From: Acheta domesticus
Lineage: Eukaryota; Arthropoda; Insecta; Orthoptera; Gryllidae
Assembly: GCA_031308135.1 (NCBI GenBank)
Contig: JAHLJT010000631.1
Location: 176,130,282 to 176,194,281, forward strand
Reading direction: 5' to 3'
Length of the DNA stretch: 64,000 bases
Shown: piece by piece, positions 19,991-33,427 of the stretch
How positions within the stretch are numbered: the stretch's first letter is position 1
Layout: each line of letters opens with the position of its first letter
Made by a program: the position numbers and the translations under genes
Notes under the pieces: generated by a model
The model's input: the letters and a program-made list of their open reading frames with translations, nothing else
Told to the model about the DNA's origin: nothing
The model's database searches: none

Positions 19991-21195
19991 CATGTTGTAT
20001 CCAAACCGTTTTTTGAGCAGAATATTGGTCCATTTTGAAATTTTTTTCTTATCATCAGGACAGTTCTTACACAGGTTAGATTTTAGGTAAGAAGGATTAA
20101 AAGTGAGAAAAAAAACTACGCGTTTTCACTTTGTCGATCAACAATGTAAAGATGTATAGGACACCTTTATGAAGATTATGTTCATTTGGAGTTTTGTCGG
20201 CCATGTTGTCCTGAAAACAAGTTGCGGCGATAAAAGAAAGTGATAAAACAAAAACGACAAAATTGAACGGAAAAAATGCCTCTGAACGGACCATGCAGAT
20301 TTTATTCTTACATTTCATTGGTGGTCTTCTCATTAGTGAAATAATCAGAGAAAAATTTATGATTGTCAATTACCTACTGAGACATACTCAGTTATCTCAA
20401 TGGAATTATTAATTTAAAAATAGTGTGATTCAGTCGAATTCAGTGACTCAGTCGAAGAAATTCATTAGAACACGAGAGCGAAAATAAAATAGAAGTATCT
20501 ATTATTTACAAGGAGAAGATTGGGTAGCCGTATTGAGAAACAATTGAAAAAAACATGACATTTGGCACGAGGTTCAAGATTTGACGAGAAAGCATTTGGT
20601 CCCCGACGCGAACACGTAAAATGAAGCATTTGGTCGCCAACGCGAGCAAATGCAAGGATAGATAGAGCTTATATAAAAACCTGAGAAATTGATGATAGTT
20701 ATGTAAATATTGTGAACTACGTAACATTGAGCTTGGGATAATAACTTGCATGAGACGTCGACATCAAGATGGACGATTGTTGGTGGAAGACTGAATAACC
20801 TAGTGAAAATCTTCGCGGAAGATTTTGGACTTTGACAACGCGGGCTATGAACGGAATATCATCCTCGTAAGTTTAATGCGCCACGAAGGACAACGTACAA
20901 AACAGTCAAACAATACTTTTTTGCAATGAAGGTAACAGATAGTAATCCTTCATTAACGATTTTTTAATTGACATAATTAATTTAATGAGGGTTCAATTCA
21001 ATGGCATCCCAGGTAAACGATTATTTAGTGTCATAAATAAATGAGAAAAGGAATCAATAGATGCAATTGTTTTATCGAGAAGGCTGTCTTTTTATTAACA
21101 TATAACCTCCGCAGAGAAATCATATTATATTCTAAAGGGAAGAAAAGATTTTCCGTATTGCCCAAACTGTACAGGATGTGACGTCAGCTCACGTA
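19991..21195. other. AT-rich intergenic stretch
   Basis: I see no gene, RNA or named repeat here. A short near-duplication (gcatttggtccccgacgcga and gcatttggtcgccaacgcga) occurs at about 20590-20650. Confidence 0.5.
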
Positions 21196-21199
21196 AGTT

Positions 21200-21618
21200 A
21201 TATATTAATTAATTAATTTACCCTTTGCACCTAAATGCTGCAGGATTATCCTGCTTAGGGTTAGAGGAGGTTAGGACTCCTCTTTCAGCCATTTTTCCGG
21301 TTTATCCCCACTTCCAAGGCCCTCTGTGCAGATGAATGTAACGGGTATTCGTAGATGTTCGTTCTAGTGGTTGGAAGTGGGGTGAAGATGGCGTGGCAAG
21401 CGTCATGCTTCAACCGGACACCTTTTTACCCAATATTTAATGTTAATAAAGCCAGTAAATATTGGTACTCATTTGGAAAGAAGGCTGAGTGAACCTTAGG
21501 ATCGCCCTGAATAGAACATCATCAGACAGATAAAAATCCCCAGCCATGCTTGGATTTGAACCCGGGTCCCTCAGGTTAGCAAGTGTGTGTCCTAACCACT
21601 ACGCTGCCACGACCCCTA
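21200..21618 (-). mobile_element. tRNA-derived SINE (reverse)
   Basis: On the - strand a box-A-like sequence (gcgtagtggttagg, 21590-21604) is followed by a perfect-looking box B (gggttcaaatcc, 21552-21563), then a non-tRNA body. This order and spacing match an RNA polymerase III promoter of tRNA origin. A (TA)n run sits directly at its head. Confidence 0.7.
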
Positions 21619-21620
21619 AG

Positions 21621-21622
21621 TT

Positions 21623-21673
<51 letters not shown>
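21621..21673. repeat. (TA)n microsatellite
   Basis: A run of TA dinucleotides with one interruption. Confidence 0.9.
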
Positions 21674-21675
<2 letters not shown>

Positions 21676-23135
21676 GGCGCCATATAGCGGTGCCTTAAGA
21701 AATTTACAACAAAAGCGTTTTTTTCGTACTCTCGGCACGCAGCCGCGCCCCCAACCCGCCCGCCTCGACCCAGCCGCGCCCCACCCCACCCGTTGTTCTT
21801 TGCTGTCAGAGTCACATCCCTCCGACGCGACGCCGGCCGGATGAGGATTTATGACCACTTGTCGTCAAAGGCCACTTGACGGACCCACTTCACTGAGTGC
21901 ACCTTTTGTGTCCCACCCTCGCCGATCCCTGGGCGCGCTTCTCGCTTCCACGCCTGTCGCGCTAATTCAAGAAAGTTCGAACCCTTTGCTATGCAATAAT
22001 TGCTCACAAGGGATGCCCCCCCCCCCGAGGAATGCAGCTGCGTTACGGTAGACAGAGATAGCGTTTCGGTAGAGAGAGATACTTTAGAAAATTTTCCACG
22101 AATCCACGGACCGCGATTCGTCAAAATTATTTCTGCGACGCATTAAGTTCCGACCAATGACAGGTTTCACAAAGTATGTCAGCGAGCCCAGGATGAACTT
22201 AGGAGGGGGAAGATCCGGAGAGGGACGGATTCTCAAAATCTTGAGAAAAAAAGAAACACTAGGGAAGTAGTCGTGAGGGAGAACACACGAGAGCATCGGC
22301 CGCGAAAGAAACACCTAGAAGTGAGTTACGAACGGGTAAACGCGAGGGTAGCGGCCGCGAAACAGACACCTAGAAGTGAGTTACGAAAGGGCGCTTCATA
22401 ACTGGTCGTGGAAGCCGTGGACCAGTTCTTTTTTTTGTTGGTTCGGGTATTCGAACTAGTGAAAACTCGTTGCCTAATTCGAGCGATCGAGCCGCGAATA
22501 CAGGGACCTAGCCTCCGGTCCGCACCAGCAATTAAATGTTCTCGTATCGCTCATCCAAGCCGTGGTGAGGAATGAATCCGGACTCGTCCAGCGCCTTGGT
22601 GGCGAGGCGGAAATGGGATCTTCGCGACCTCGGGGCACGCAGTGGCCGCGAGAAGGCGTCCGCCCTCCCGTTTCAACATTGCGGCTCGCCGGGCAACGCT
22701 ACTGAAGACGCCAGGGCCATCGACGGCAACGTGGACACCCCAGCCCACGCCCATTCAACAGATAAGACTTTTAACGGACGCCCGCGCTTTAGGGCGTCCC
22801 GCCTCGAGACGAGACGGAAAATATCACCGAAATTCTAAAGTGTTTTATCTTTCTCTGTTTTTTGTTTGTTTTTGTTAGAGTTAAGCGGTGCCGCGCAATG
22901 GTATATTTTTCTTTAAGACTGTAAAAGAAGTGTAATTAACTATCTTTTCTCTTAATTTTCTTTTAGTGAGCTCAATAGGTAGGGTGTAATCCCACCTCAT
23001 GGGATTTTTTTTGTAACATCCCCGGCCGTAGGTCGGGAATAAATGTATAATTTTATTTCACTGCCCAATTACGGCTAATCATTTACAAAGTAGTTTCCCG
23101 GCCCGCACCTCTCTTCCACCCACCAGACGACGTTG
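21674..23135. other. GC-mixed intergenic stretch, origin unclear
   Basis: GC-richer than its surroundings, with a near-repeated phrase (acacctagaagtgagttacg, at about 22310 and 22367). The sequence tgtaacatccccgg near 23014 looks like the start of an LTR and is followed by an AATAAA, but I found no matching end or retroviral-type coding. No gene recognised. Confidence 0.35.
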
Positions 23136-23142
23136 ATATATG

Positions 23143-23203
<61 letters not shown>
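23136..23203. repeat. (TA)n microsatellite
   Basis: A TA run with a few TG interruptions. Confidence 0.9.
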
Positions 23204-23205
<2 letters not shown>

Positions 23206-23293
23206 AAATGAAAAACAAACATATAAGTCGGGCACAACATAATAATACGTTCCAAAGATTACATTATTAAAATCTTGATGATTAAAATGATTA

Positions 23294-23336
23294 AACTAGT
23301 GGTGCTACAGAATGGCACAGACTTTCCCGTAGTAAT
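23294..23336 (+). repeat. Large AT-rich repeat family, head fragment
   Basis: This fragment holds only the first ~43 bases of the family (actagtggtgctacagaatg, then gcacagactttcccgta). The full copy starts 250 bases further right. Confidence 0.75.
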
Positions 23337-23544
23337 GCTACCGCCGGCTTAGCCCTCCACCTCACTGAAGCACACAAGCCTCCCCGCCCACATGGACAGT
23401 GCTAGGCGATGTCCATCGCTTCAAGGCGATGTCCCCAGGGGTGGTTTATTTTTATTATTAAAATAAGTTATTAAACTTTATATTAAAAATAATTATGAAT
23501 ATAAAGTTTAATAATAGATAAAAATTGTTCTCTAACACTAATCA

Positions 23545-25108
23545 AACTAGTGGTGCTACAGAATGGCACAGACTTTCCCGTATTAGTTTTTCCTTGGGTC
23601 GGTGCTAGTTATTCGGAATTGCCACATACTCTTGTCAGCTGCCATCTATCACCGCACAAACTAAATTTTTTGACATTTTCTTAATTTTTCGGTTTCCAAA
23701 TCGTTGAACGAAAATATTAATTTTAGAATATTAACACAAAAACCTACTCCTAAATGGAAATTTTCTCTTAAAAATATTGTGCCGTTTTAAAGAAAACGGC
23801 GTTTCAGCCCTACTAAAATTGCTAAATTTGAAGTTTTTTTTTCACAGAAATTTTTGAGTTATCAAAATACTTTGTTTTTAAGTCATTTAAAGCAAATACA
23901 CTCACAAATATAATAATGTTTACAAATTTCTGGTAATGTGAATATTAAAGATGTGAAAGATCTTTCAAAAAAATTACAGTTATGTAGTTTTTGAAACAAC
24001 AAAAAAAAAACTCTAAATAAACCTTACGTCATATCAAAAGGTCCATTTAGCACTATCCGATCGAAAAGTTTGAAGATATTTTTCCTAGCCATTTATGAGA
24101 AAATGGCGTTTGAGCGTTTCTGAAAATGTGGAACTTTGAGCTAGTTTTCACAGAAAATAGTTGTGTTTTCGATAAACTTTACTTGACATTATTTAAAGCA
24201 CATGTTCTAATAAATATAATAAAGTGAACAAAGCGCCGACAATGTAAATATAATGGACGTGAGAGCAAAGTAAAAAAAGATTATATTTTTGCAATTTATG
24301 AAAAAACAAAAGAAAACAGAATTTGGCATTGATGTGATCTAATAGAGTACATTTACCACTATCCCTACCAAAAGTTTAAGTTTGGAGCTTTTTTTGAGAA
24401 AATCTATTTTTTTAAATTTTTTAAATTGTACATATTGCACGCAATATAGCGCGAAAACTACTAAAATTTTCAAAACAATGTGTATGACCTTAAACAAAGA
24501 ACTCACTTTGGAGAACACATTTTAGTTGAAGGAAAAATCTCTATCATCAATTTTGTAGTTGGTGTAAGATGTCGAAGAAAATTCCTTTCACAATGTTCGA
24601 AAATTCAGAATTATCCATGAAAGTCGGACCTATGCTACCCTTTTACTCTATGCATACAAGAAATTTAAAGAAAAAATTTGGAACCGTTTTTGAGAAAAGT
24701 TTGAAAATGTCCGGGGGGCTATGTGTAAAGTACTCTCAAATTTTGAAGAAAGTTTTTCAAAATCGAGGCGCGTTGAGTGGATGCAGATCGACCGGAGAAT
24801 ATCCATTTTGGAGGAAATCGCACGTATGATTTACGCGCTAGTGTTGTTCACAGATAGACGGAAGGACAGACGTTTTCCTTTCAATTGGTTTTTCGGTATC
24901 AAGGACCCACAAAAGAGGGTTTCTGACTACACCACGTATAAGGGGATTTTTTTCTTATTTTGCAACTGGTTTTATCCCCTTTTTCGTTATCAGGTCCCGA
25001 CAATGAATTTTTTCCCACCGACAATTCGCCATTTTTTCGCGCAGCATAACATAACTTTCTCTATACTACGTATATCACTCCGTGTATACGTACGTATACG
25101 GGAAAATA
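23545..25108 (+). mobile_element. Large AT-rich repeat family, near-complete copy (about 1.56 kb)
   Basis: This copy starts actagtggtgctacagaatg and ends acgtacgtatacgggaaa. Near its ends are short inverted motifs (actttcccgta at the start; tacgggaaa, its complement, at the end). No protein is recognised inside. The position of its gcaactggttttatcccc phrase (about 24965) is the uninterrupted form of the site where the Penelope palindrome entered another copy. It is a non-autonomous element of unknown class. Confidence 0.7.
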
Positions 25109-25984
25109 AAAATATATGTTGTGATATTTTGCGATCTTTCCTAGATCTTTTACTTTAGTTCTCTCTCGTGGAAAGTACGCAAAAATAAAATTTTTAATAA
25201 ATACAAATAAAATAATATTTAAAACGAAGGAATTCTGTGCTCAGCGAAATATATTGAACTGAAACATAGCTGACTTTAGCAGTATGTGGAAAGATTAATT
25301 GTTTTGTTGGATTCTACGATGTTTTGTTTGGATAAGATAATACTTTTGTTTACATGGCGAGAACAACTTCAAATGATCATCATGTGTGTGTTGGAGCTGG
25401 CGGCAGACGGATGTATGAAAGAGTCGCTTGTGTAATTCGTAAAACTTGCGCGAATGTTGCAACGCCATGTCAGAAATTTTTGGGAATAGTAAAGTTAACA
25501 CGAGTTGTGTTTTATAATAATCTATGAGTTCTCTAATGTTGAAAAAAATAGATAAAACAAAGTTAATTTGATGAACCTCAATATTCTACGAGAGAAATAA
25601 GGAACGATAATGTAGCTTACAAGAAGTTGGATGGAAGAAATATGGAATTAATATTTACGTAGGACAAGAGTGCTGATGAGCAGTAAATTAGGACGAACTT
25701 TCTATTATAATTTTACGAAAATCAGGAGTTCTTGACGAAAACCAAATTTGATTTAATTTTTTTTATTTCTTTAGTTTTAGTCGCATCAACGACGAAGGTT
25801 ATTAGTGACTACATTATTGATTACAAGTGTTTATACAATTAATTTTATCTATCATTATATTAACGAAAATGTCATAGCATTTATATAATCTATAATTGTA
25901 TGGCATCATATATTATATATAACATATAACTTAATTATTAAGGATTTTGATGATATACACTTTTATATATCATTAAGAATATTA
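25109..25984. other. AT-rich intergenic stretch
   Basis: I see no gene, RNA or named repeat here. Confidence 0.5.
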
Positions 25985-27590
25985 CTATTTTCACAGAACT
26001 TGATCAATTGGTTCTGATATTCGGTCGCATACAGTAATGTATCTAAAGCTTTTTTTAGATTAGTAAATTGTCTTTGATGAGTGAATTTAGGGCAGTTTTC
26101 TATAATGTGTTATATTTTTAAATTTGCGTTACAAGTATCACAAAGTGGAGGTGGTGTTTTGGTAATTAAGTACAGATGGATTAATTTTGTGTTGTCTGGT
26201 CTTATTCTGGGCAGTGTGACTGTCCTGTTCGGTTGAACTTAGAAGTTTTCATATGATGAAAGTTATTAATTTGGCTGTGGAATTGACTTGCTTTACATTC
26301 TTTCCATGTGCTATTCCATTTATGTGTCATGCATTTTTATATTTTTCTCAATTTATCAAAGGTAGTATGCATGATGTTATGAATATTATTCTCCTTTCGA
26401 AGTTCTAATAATGTTGTAGAACTTTTCCCTGTTATGTCCTCTGGAATTTTAAGCTGAGGTGGATGCCAAGCAACAAAAATACTTATTCCAGCAGATTTAA
26501 TGTGGTAGTATTGTTCTTGAATAATTTTAGACATTTCAGTGTTGGAAATTTTGTTGCAGGATTGTTGTATGACTTTTGAGGATTTTGTGAAAAGAATAAT
26601 TTTAAAGGAGGATAACTTTTCAGTAACTTTTAATGCAGTCAGAAAGGAATAGGATTCTCCTGAATAGGGGCCGATGCTTTGGGATAGAATGTATTTGTAG
26701 GTAGTATCAGGGGTGTGCATTGCGATTTCAGTTCCTTGTTCCTTTTTCTGGCATTCGATATAAACTGGTCAGTAATCTTTATATTTGAGGGTTATTTCTT
26801 TAAGTTGCTTATTCTATTCTTCTTTGGTTGAGATGGGGTTCATCTGTGCGTTAGTCTGAGTGAGGTTGCTGTTTTGCAATTCTAAGTGAGACAAATCAAA
26901 AATGAGCGGTGGTATAATCAATGGCGGAATTAGGAAATTTCTGTTTTTCCGTTCTAGTAAAATTCACTTCGAGTTTTGAGAGAAGTTCTCTTGTTCTGCA
27001 ATGCAGAGGCTTATATCTGGGATTAGTATTGTTCATAGTACTCTGAGATGGAATGGCGTTGTAGATGATGTAGTTCGGGGAAGAAGCGGCTCTAATGGCG
27101 TACTTAAGGTTTGTTACTTCTCTGCGATACGATAATTGAGGTTCTTCGGCTTCAACTAATATGCTGCCTATTGGGCAGGTGAAAAAATATTCGGTGCAAA
27201 TTCGTAGACACATGTGGTGGATGGAGTCTAATTTCTTCAGTGCTGTTTTCCTGGCGGACTGATACAGAATGGATCCATATTCTAATTTGGATCGAATTAC
27301 AGCCTTGTACTTAAGAAGCAGTAAGATTTTATCTGACCCCCAGTTGTTATGGTTTAAATATTTGGGGATATTAATTATTTTTGCATTCATCCAATAGGTT
27401 TTGTATGTGAGGATTCCAGGACAGTTTGTTGTCAAAAAACATTCCTAGAATTTTGATATTGGGAACAAAACTCAGGGCTTCATTGCCAAGCTTAAATATT
27501 GGTGGCTTAATTTTTTGCTTTTTTGTAAAGAGAATACATTTAATTTTGTTTTGGGGTTATGAACAATTAAGTCACATTCGTTTGTGATAC
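25985..27590 (-). pseudogene. Decayed Jockey-type LINE (end of reverse transcriptase and RNase H)
   Basis: Read on the - strand, the piece 27560-26896 has the end of a non-LTR reverse transcriptase (ILGMFFDN-like residues, then YKAVIRSKLEYGSILYQSAR, LDSIHHMCLRI and a VEAEEPQLSYRRE block). The piece 26720-26337 is an RNase H domain (GESYSFLTALKV, KIILFTKSS, where the family has a catalytic Asp in place of the K). Further on, a cysteine motif region (PPPLCDTCNAN) marks the C-terminus. Stops and frame changes break it, and the 5' part is missing. It is an old copy, not functional. Confidence 0.75.
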
Positions 27591-29400
27591 GTACGGATTA
27601 TTGCACAAAACAATCCATTTACGTGGATGCATTCTGTCTGGAAAGTATGCAGAAAAAATGCCAATCAAGAGTTTTGTTTCTGCTTGTTTCAGATACATCA
27701 ATTTATTTCTGCAATATTGTTTATCGTGTCATGTCAGATGCTTGCAACGTAATTTTCTGTTCCGAAGGTTAGAGTTTCTGTTCATTCAAAGCAGTTTTAT
27801 CTGATACACACTGCACAATGGAGAGGCCAAATAAGTTTCTAGAAATAGAAAAATACGACCTACTTCTGCAGAACGCTACTAAATCTCAATAAGTATAAAT
27901 GAGCAAAAGAATGTGAAGAGGTAGTGTGTTTGACATTTAATTTCTAGAAAACACCGCCACTGTCTCCAATTACATCAACTTCATCTTCCACAAACAACAT
28001 TTATTTCGTATATTGTCCTACTCTTTTGCCAGTTTCTACCTACCGGCGTCAAAGCGACAATTCCCCTCCCCCCCATTTCCTCATTGATTCAGTCCCCTAA
28101 CAGTAGAATTGTTATTTGTCCTTGAGAATATTACAAAAGAGTAAACCATCGTCCTACATATAAATTTCATAGAAAAAATTGAAGCTGTTCATGAAAAAAT
28201 GTCGTTTGAGCGATTCTAAAAAAGCGCAATTTTGAGCTCATTTTCACTGACAAATATTGCGATTACGAGAAACGTCATCATAAATCATTTAAGCACTTGC
28301 ATTCACAACTGCAATAACGTATACATTTCCAGTAAGGCAAATATTGACTACCGGAGAAATATTGCAAAAAATTACCTTCGTGTATTTTTGAAAAAAAAAA
28401 TAGCATTATTCAGCGAAAACTGCATTTCGGTATCGTGAACCGTTTAAAAGTTATGGGGGTGGTCCACAAGTGATGGGACATCCTGTATACACGTGTCCCA
28501 ACAACTATATACTATCCCGATAACTTTTAAACGATTCAGGATATTGAAATTCAGTTTTTATTGAATAACGCGGAATCGTGGAGCAAGTAACATGTCGTAG
28601 AGAAATTGTCTATAATATTTTTGGTTTTTGAGAAACTTAATCATCTTAGATTTTTTAAATGGAACTATATATTTTTATCATCAGCAATGATTAGATTATG
28701 AAAATACGAATAAAATGATGTATCATATGTTAGTATTTTGATAGCAATTTGAGTATAAAATTAGATTTTCTGATACGTGATTTTGAATTAAACGGACATT
28801 TCGTGTAGCAAACCTTGCAACTCTTGTCTTCAAGTAAAGTGGCCTTTGCGGAATCAAGCTTGGAAAGAGGAGACTGAGAGGAATGGTAATGAGGAATAAG
28901 AGGCCTAACTACAGCAATCCATGGTCTTGACACAAAGATCTCACTAAGAAACACCAATTTTAACGGTCAAAAATGAGATATTTTTTAATTGATTTATCTG
29001 CATTTAACGTGTCATCTTTAATAATAAATATAATTTTTAAACTTGACAAGAATCTAATCATTAAAGTATTACATCTTAAAGTATACGTAAAGAAATGAAT
29101 GAAGATTTCATGCATTCTTAAAAAGAGAAAAGTACCATTTTGTTCTGTTTTTTAAAACAATTGTGTGTGTTCAGTGTAATCAGTTAAGGGGTTTCAGAAT
29201 ATTAAACCCAGATCAATTGATTTCTGTGCACTTGTTTGGATTTCATCTCATCATCCACAAAGATCTCACTCCCCTGAGTTATCACAAAGCTCGCAAGAGG
29301 ATGTTATCTGCGAATTCCCAACAGGCGCCTAGGAAATTAATAGGCGAGGATTTTCGTCAGAATACATTAAATACTACATAGATAATAATACATAATATTT
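27591..29400. other. Intergenic stretch with repeat fragments
   Basis: Parts of the large AT-rich family are recognisable at about 28110-28440 (gtttgagcg, tttgagctcattttcac). The rest has no recognisable features. Confidence 0.45.
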
Positions 29401-30930
29401 ATATATATATTTGAACAGTTTGAAAATGCACTTTTAAGCACTTTTTTACTGAAAACTTTTGTGTTTTCGTGAAACGTCATAAGAAATAATTTAAATCACT
29501 TACACTCACAAATTTAATAACGTATAAAAGTGCTTGTAATGCAAATATCAATGGCACAAGCGATATATAAAAAAATTAGATTTTGTAAATTTTGAAATAT
29601 CTAAATAATACATCAAGACGGCGTTTGTGCCGTGTTACTCAGTACATGTAGCACTGTTGCAAACAGTTTCAAGAATAAAATTGGAACAGCTTTTGAAAAG
29701 TCTTGCTTTGAAAAATTGCTTTTATTTCACGCAAAATCACTCGAAAACTATTTAAGACATTTTTTTAAGAATGTGCACATTTCTTCATAAATATCTATTT
29801 TTGAAGGCCTTAGTTTATTTAGAGTAGAAGCCGCTATCTGCAATACTGTAATTGTCCTATGGGTCGACAGCCCTCTACGGGCCTTGGCCGACCAGCGGTG
29901 GCCTAGCCTCTCGGCCATGGGATAAGGGGTTCGTGTAGTTAGCACGTATATCCCTACACCGTATATATCGGTCTTCGTAACCTTCGAACGGGCTTTCTCA
30001 TCGTCACACAGCAATAGATACTGGGGCATTTATTAGAAAGCGCAGAGTTATTATTTTGCCCCGGCCAGGCATCGAACCCGGGGTTGCGCCTGTGATGTCG
30101 CGAGCCGAACAAATCACAGACAAGATGACTTTGTATATACAATGTTTATTTACATAAATGTACATACATAGGTACCGTACCATTTACTACAGGAGCGTTT
30201 GATTCCCGTTAGCATAAGCTAACTACTGAAGGCATTGTCACATGATCCTGGTGCTCTCATCCGCAAGCTTGCTTCCCCCCCAACGCACACTCGCGTCTCG
30301 CGAAGGTCTCGCGACAAAAGTTTAAGGAACAATGCTGGCCCTCTTCAGAGCGTTATAGCCTCTCTGTGACCGCGTCGCCATAGCCCCCCGGGTGCGACTG
30401 CCCGGTCTGCGATGTATCTGCAGCAAGTCGGACAGCATCCCTCTGATCCTTCCGGACCTGCACCCTGTGGTTTGGCCCTCGCCTCTTCTGGACCCTTTGT
30501 GATGCATTCAACACGTTTCCACTCTGAAAGTGTCCACGATACCCGCTGTGGACCACGCTACCGCTGTTTCAGTAGCAGACGCTACACGCCGTGGAAAGCG
30601 AACACGCTAACCAACGAGTCACCGAGGGCTTAATACTGTAATTGTAGGAAGACAAAAACATTTTAAACTTTTGCATTTTTTCAAAATTCAGAGATTTTAA
30701 CAAAAATGAGGCTTTCGACAAATGTCGTTAGTGAACATCCTGTTTATGGTTTAGTCGCTAGCTACTAGGAACAAAAAATATCCACACTTCCGGTATTAGG
30801 GATCTACAATACGGATTTTTCGGCCAAAAATTTCCTGTTTTTCGCCGCAGACTTACATAACTTTGTCTATGCTACCTATGCATTATCCGATAAAGTAAAA
30901 GAAGAACATTGTCGTCTCGTTGATCACCAG
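29401..30930. other. AT-rich family fragment split by insertions
   Basis: Fragments of the large AT-rich family at about 29401-29790 and 30630-30930 flank a GC-richer block (29830-30629). That block includes a tRNA-like box B on the - strand (ccgggttcgatgcc, about 30067-30080), so a SINE may have inserted here. The class of the remainder is unknown. Confidence 0.45.
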
Positions 30931-31295
30931 AAATTCTTACCTTTTATGATAAGTAAAAACAGGACAGGGTAACGGAACGATTTAAAATTTTGACTTTGCG
31001 TAATGATAAAACTGCACTGAGGAAAAATGTTTCTCACGTGTTAGATACTCGATGGTGAGAACTGTCGAAACAAACACAAACTAACCAGAAAATCGATTTG
31101 TTTTCTCACTTGAAATATCGGATACATCTGTACACACGTCATAGATCTTATCGTAAGCCTAACGGGTATTTGGTTCCCTTTATCGCGTGCCTAAACATAT
31201 AGGTCTAAACACGTGGTAGAATCACGTATGCACACACTCGGAGGCTATCGATAGATCTCCCGAAGAGTGAGGGAGGTGAGCCGATGGACGCGAGT

Positions 31296-31795
31296 GGGGG
31301 CGGTGGCGAGGGCGGTGGCGAGGGCGGGGCGAGGGCGGGGGCGAGGGCGGTGGCGAGGGCGGAGGCGAGGGCGGTGGCGAGGGCGGGGGCGAGGGCGGAA
31401 GCGAGGGCGGTGGCGAGGGCGCTGGCGAGGGCGGGGGCGAGGGCGGGGGCGAGGGCGGGGGCGAGGGCGGGGGCGAGGGCGGGGGCGAGGGCGGGGGCGA
31501 GGGCGGGGGCGAGGGCGGTGGCGAGGGCGGAGCCGAGGGCGGGGGCGAGGGCGGGGCGAGGGCGGGGGCGAGGGCGGGGGCGAGGGCGGAGGCGAGGGCG
31601 GGGGCGAGGGCGAGGCGAGGGCGGTGGCGAGGGCGTGGCGAGGGCGGGGGCGAGGGCGGGGGCGAGGGCGGGGGCGAGGGCCGGGGCGAGGGCGGGGGCG
31701 AGATCGGGGGGAGGGCGGGGGCGAGAGCTGGGGCGAGGGCGGTGGCGAGGGCGAGGGCGGGGGCGAGGGCGGGGGCGAGGGTGGGGGCGGGGCAT
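31296..31795. repeat. G-rich satellite (ggcgagggcggg-type units)
   Basis: About 500 bases are built almost only of ggcgag and ggcggg hexamers in alternation, with small variants. The + strand has runs of three to five G at regular spacing and could form G-quadruplexes. Long open frames rich in Pro, Arg, Gly or Ala on both strands are by-products. It lies about 1.6 kb before the first exon of gene B. Confidence 0.95.
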
Positions 31796-32839
31796 GGGCG
31801 GTGAGAAGAAGGGCGGTGTGTTTGAGCAGCACGCGAAGGCCTCATCGCCTGCTGGGAGCGATGGGATCCCTCCTCGAGGCCAGTGGTGCAGTGTGCTCGG
31901 GGTTTGATGGACGGTGTGGCGGACTGCCGGTTCCTTAGGGCCTGCATCGGAACAGCAGTCGCTGTTCGCTCATGAGAATCGAAAAGGCACGGAAGGCCGT
32001 GGACGTAATCGCCGAACACCAGGTTTCATACATTTTGTAGATAAAGTCAGTGACTAATGCAACGTTTATTGGATGTGAAATGAAATGCAACGAAACTATA
32101 TTTGTGCTTCACTACGTAAAAATCATCTAGTAAATTACTACAGGTAAGGTTTGCCGGATTTATCTAGCGAATTACAGTAATTGTGGAATACGAAAATTGT
32201 GGTAAGGCAAGTTATTTCATAGTTAGAATGATATTTTAATTTTTTGTTGATCCATAAAAAACATGAAAAAATGTCGCATGAAGTTAATTTCACTAAAGTG
32301 TGAGTAAATAATTATACAGACACACAAAAAAAGTTGTAGACCCAAAGACTTCAACCATGATTCTTTATGTATATCGACGCGCTGAATCCGAAGTCGAGTC
32401 AGAATTGCGCTATCACCATCCTCCAGTTTTTCGGGAATAAAACGAACTGAAAGCTGGTGGCGCAATTCTGGCTTCGGATTCGAATGAAGTGCCTCGACGT
32501 ATGGAGAAACATGTATCGAGTCTTGGGTCTGACAACTTTGGCTTCTGTAGAGAATAATGCTGCAAGACACCAAAAATCTAGGATTCACATGTGTTTCTCG
32601 CGATTTAAAAAACTAGAGGGTCGGGGTGAAATTTGGGCTTCGTATTCAGTGCGTCGACATGCATAGAGAATCATGTGTCACGTGTTTGGATCTACATAGT
32701 TTTTTTTAATATTTTGTGTATCTGTTTAATAGATTGCTTAGCTTAGGATACGTTATTTCGGAAGATTACTATGCATATTTCTTGAAAGGGGTTCATAGTG
32801 TAACGCCTAGCATATGCAACCAGTGTCTAAATCAGTGTG

Positions 32840-33075
32840 GTCAAGGTCGATGCCACGAGCGGGAGTCCGTGGCACGAGCGCTCCGACGAAACCGCCCCTT
32901 CACGTAGTTCCTCACTCCACAACCAAAGACAACGCCATCCCTATTGTAAAACGGCGGGGTTACTAATAGTTTCCTCTCCCTATGCAAGTGCCGCAGAGAA
33001 GCTCATAGCATGGCGCGATGCTAGGAGACGTGCCACTGCCACCAGTAGCTGACCTTCACCACTGGTCTAAATGAT
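32840..33075 (+). repeat. SINE-like repeat B, copy 2
   Basis: This is the second copy of the repeat at 830-1065 (gccacgagcgggagtcc, acaacgccatcc, attgtaaaacggcggggtt, gtgccactgccaccagtag). It lies about 350 bases upstream of gene B's first exon. Confidence 0.7.
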
Positions 33076-33427
33076 TCACAAGCCATATGAGTAGCACAAG
33101 CGAGGTGTACCGCAGGGTCCATACAGATTTTCGATTTCTCCCCCCTCCAGTTGCCCTGGAGGGGCGGGAATTTATTCGAGGACGGGCTACATTTATTCTC
33201 CAGCCGATTAGGCTTGTGGAGATCGGTGAGGGCTTTATCTTAAATAGACTAACTTAAAACTAACTTATTACTAACTTAAAACTATTATATGGTTGGTCTC
33301 TTTGGGCCTAGCCTAGTTTTATTTACAGTTTTTGGAGTATGATTTTTAAAGTTCTTTACAAGACTTCCCTTTTGGCAAGAGCAGCGCGCCGTCCGCAGCG
33401 GCAGCGCGTCGCGGGGGCGCCGAGCGA

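Noticed and set aside
21616..22124. Short frames around 21.6-22.1 kb with Tyr-Ile repeats
   Set aside because: The Tyr-Ile runs are translated (TA)n. The remainder matches no family I know.
23011..23060. tgtaacatccccgg followed by AATAAA as the start of an LTR
   Set aside because: No matching LTR end, no second LTR and no gag or pol remnants were found nearby.
31205..32019. Long overlapping frames rich in Ser-Pro-Pro-Pro, Ala-Pro or Arg-Gly
   Set aside because: All frames of a G-rich simple satellite are open on both strands. No domain or start context is visible.
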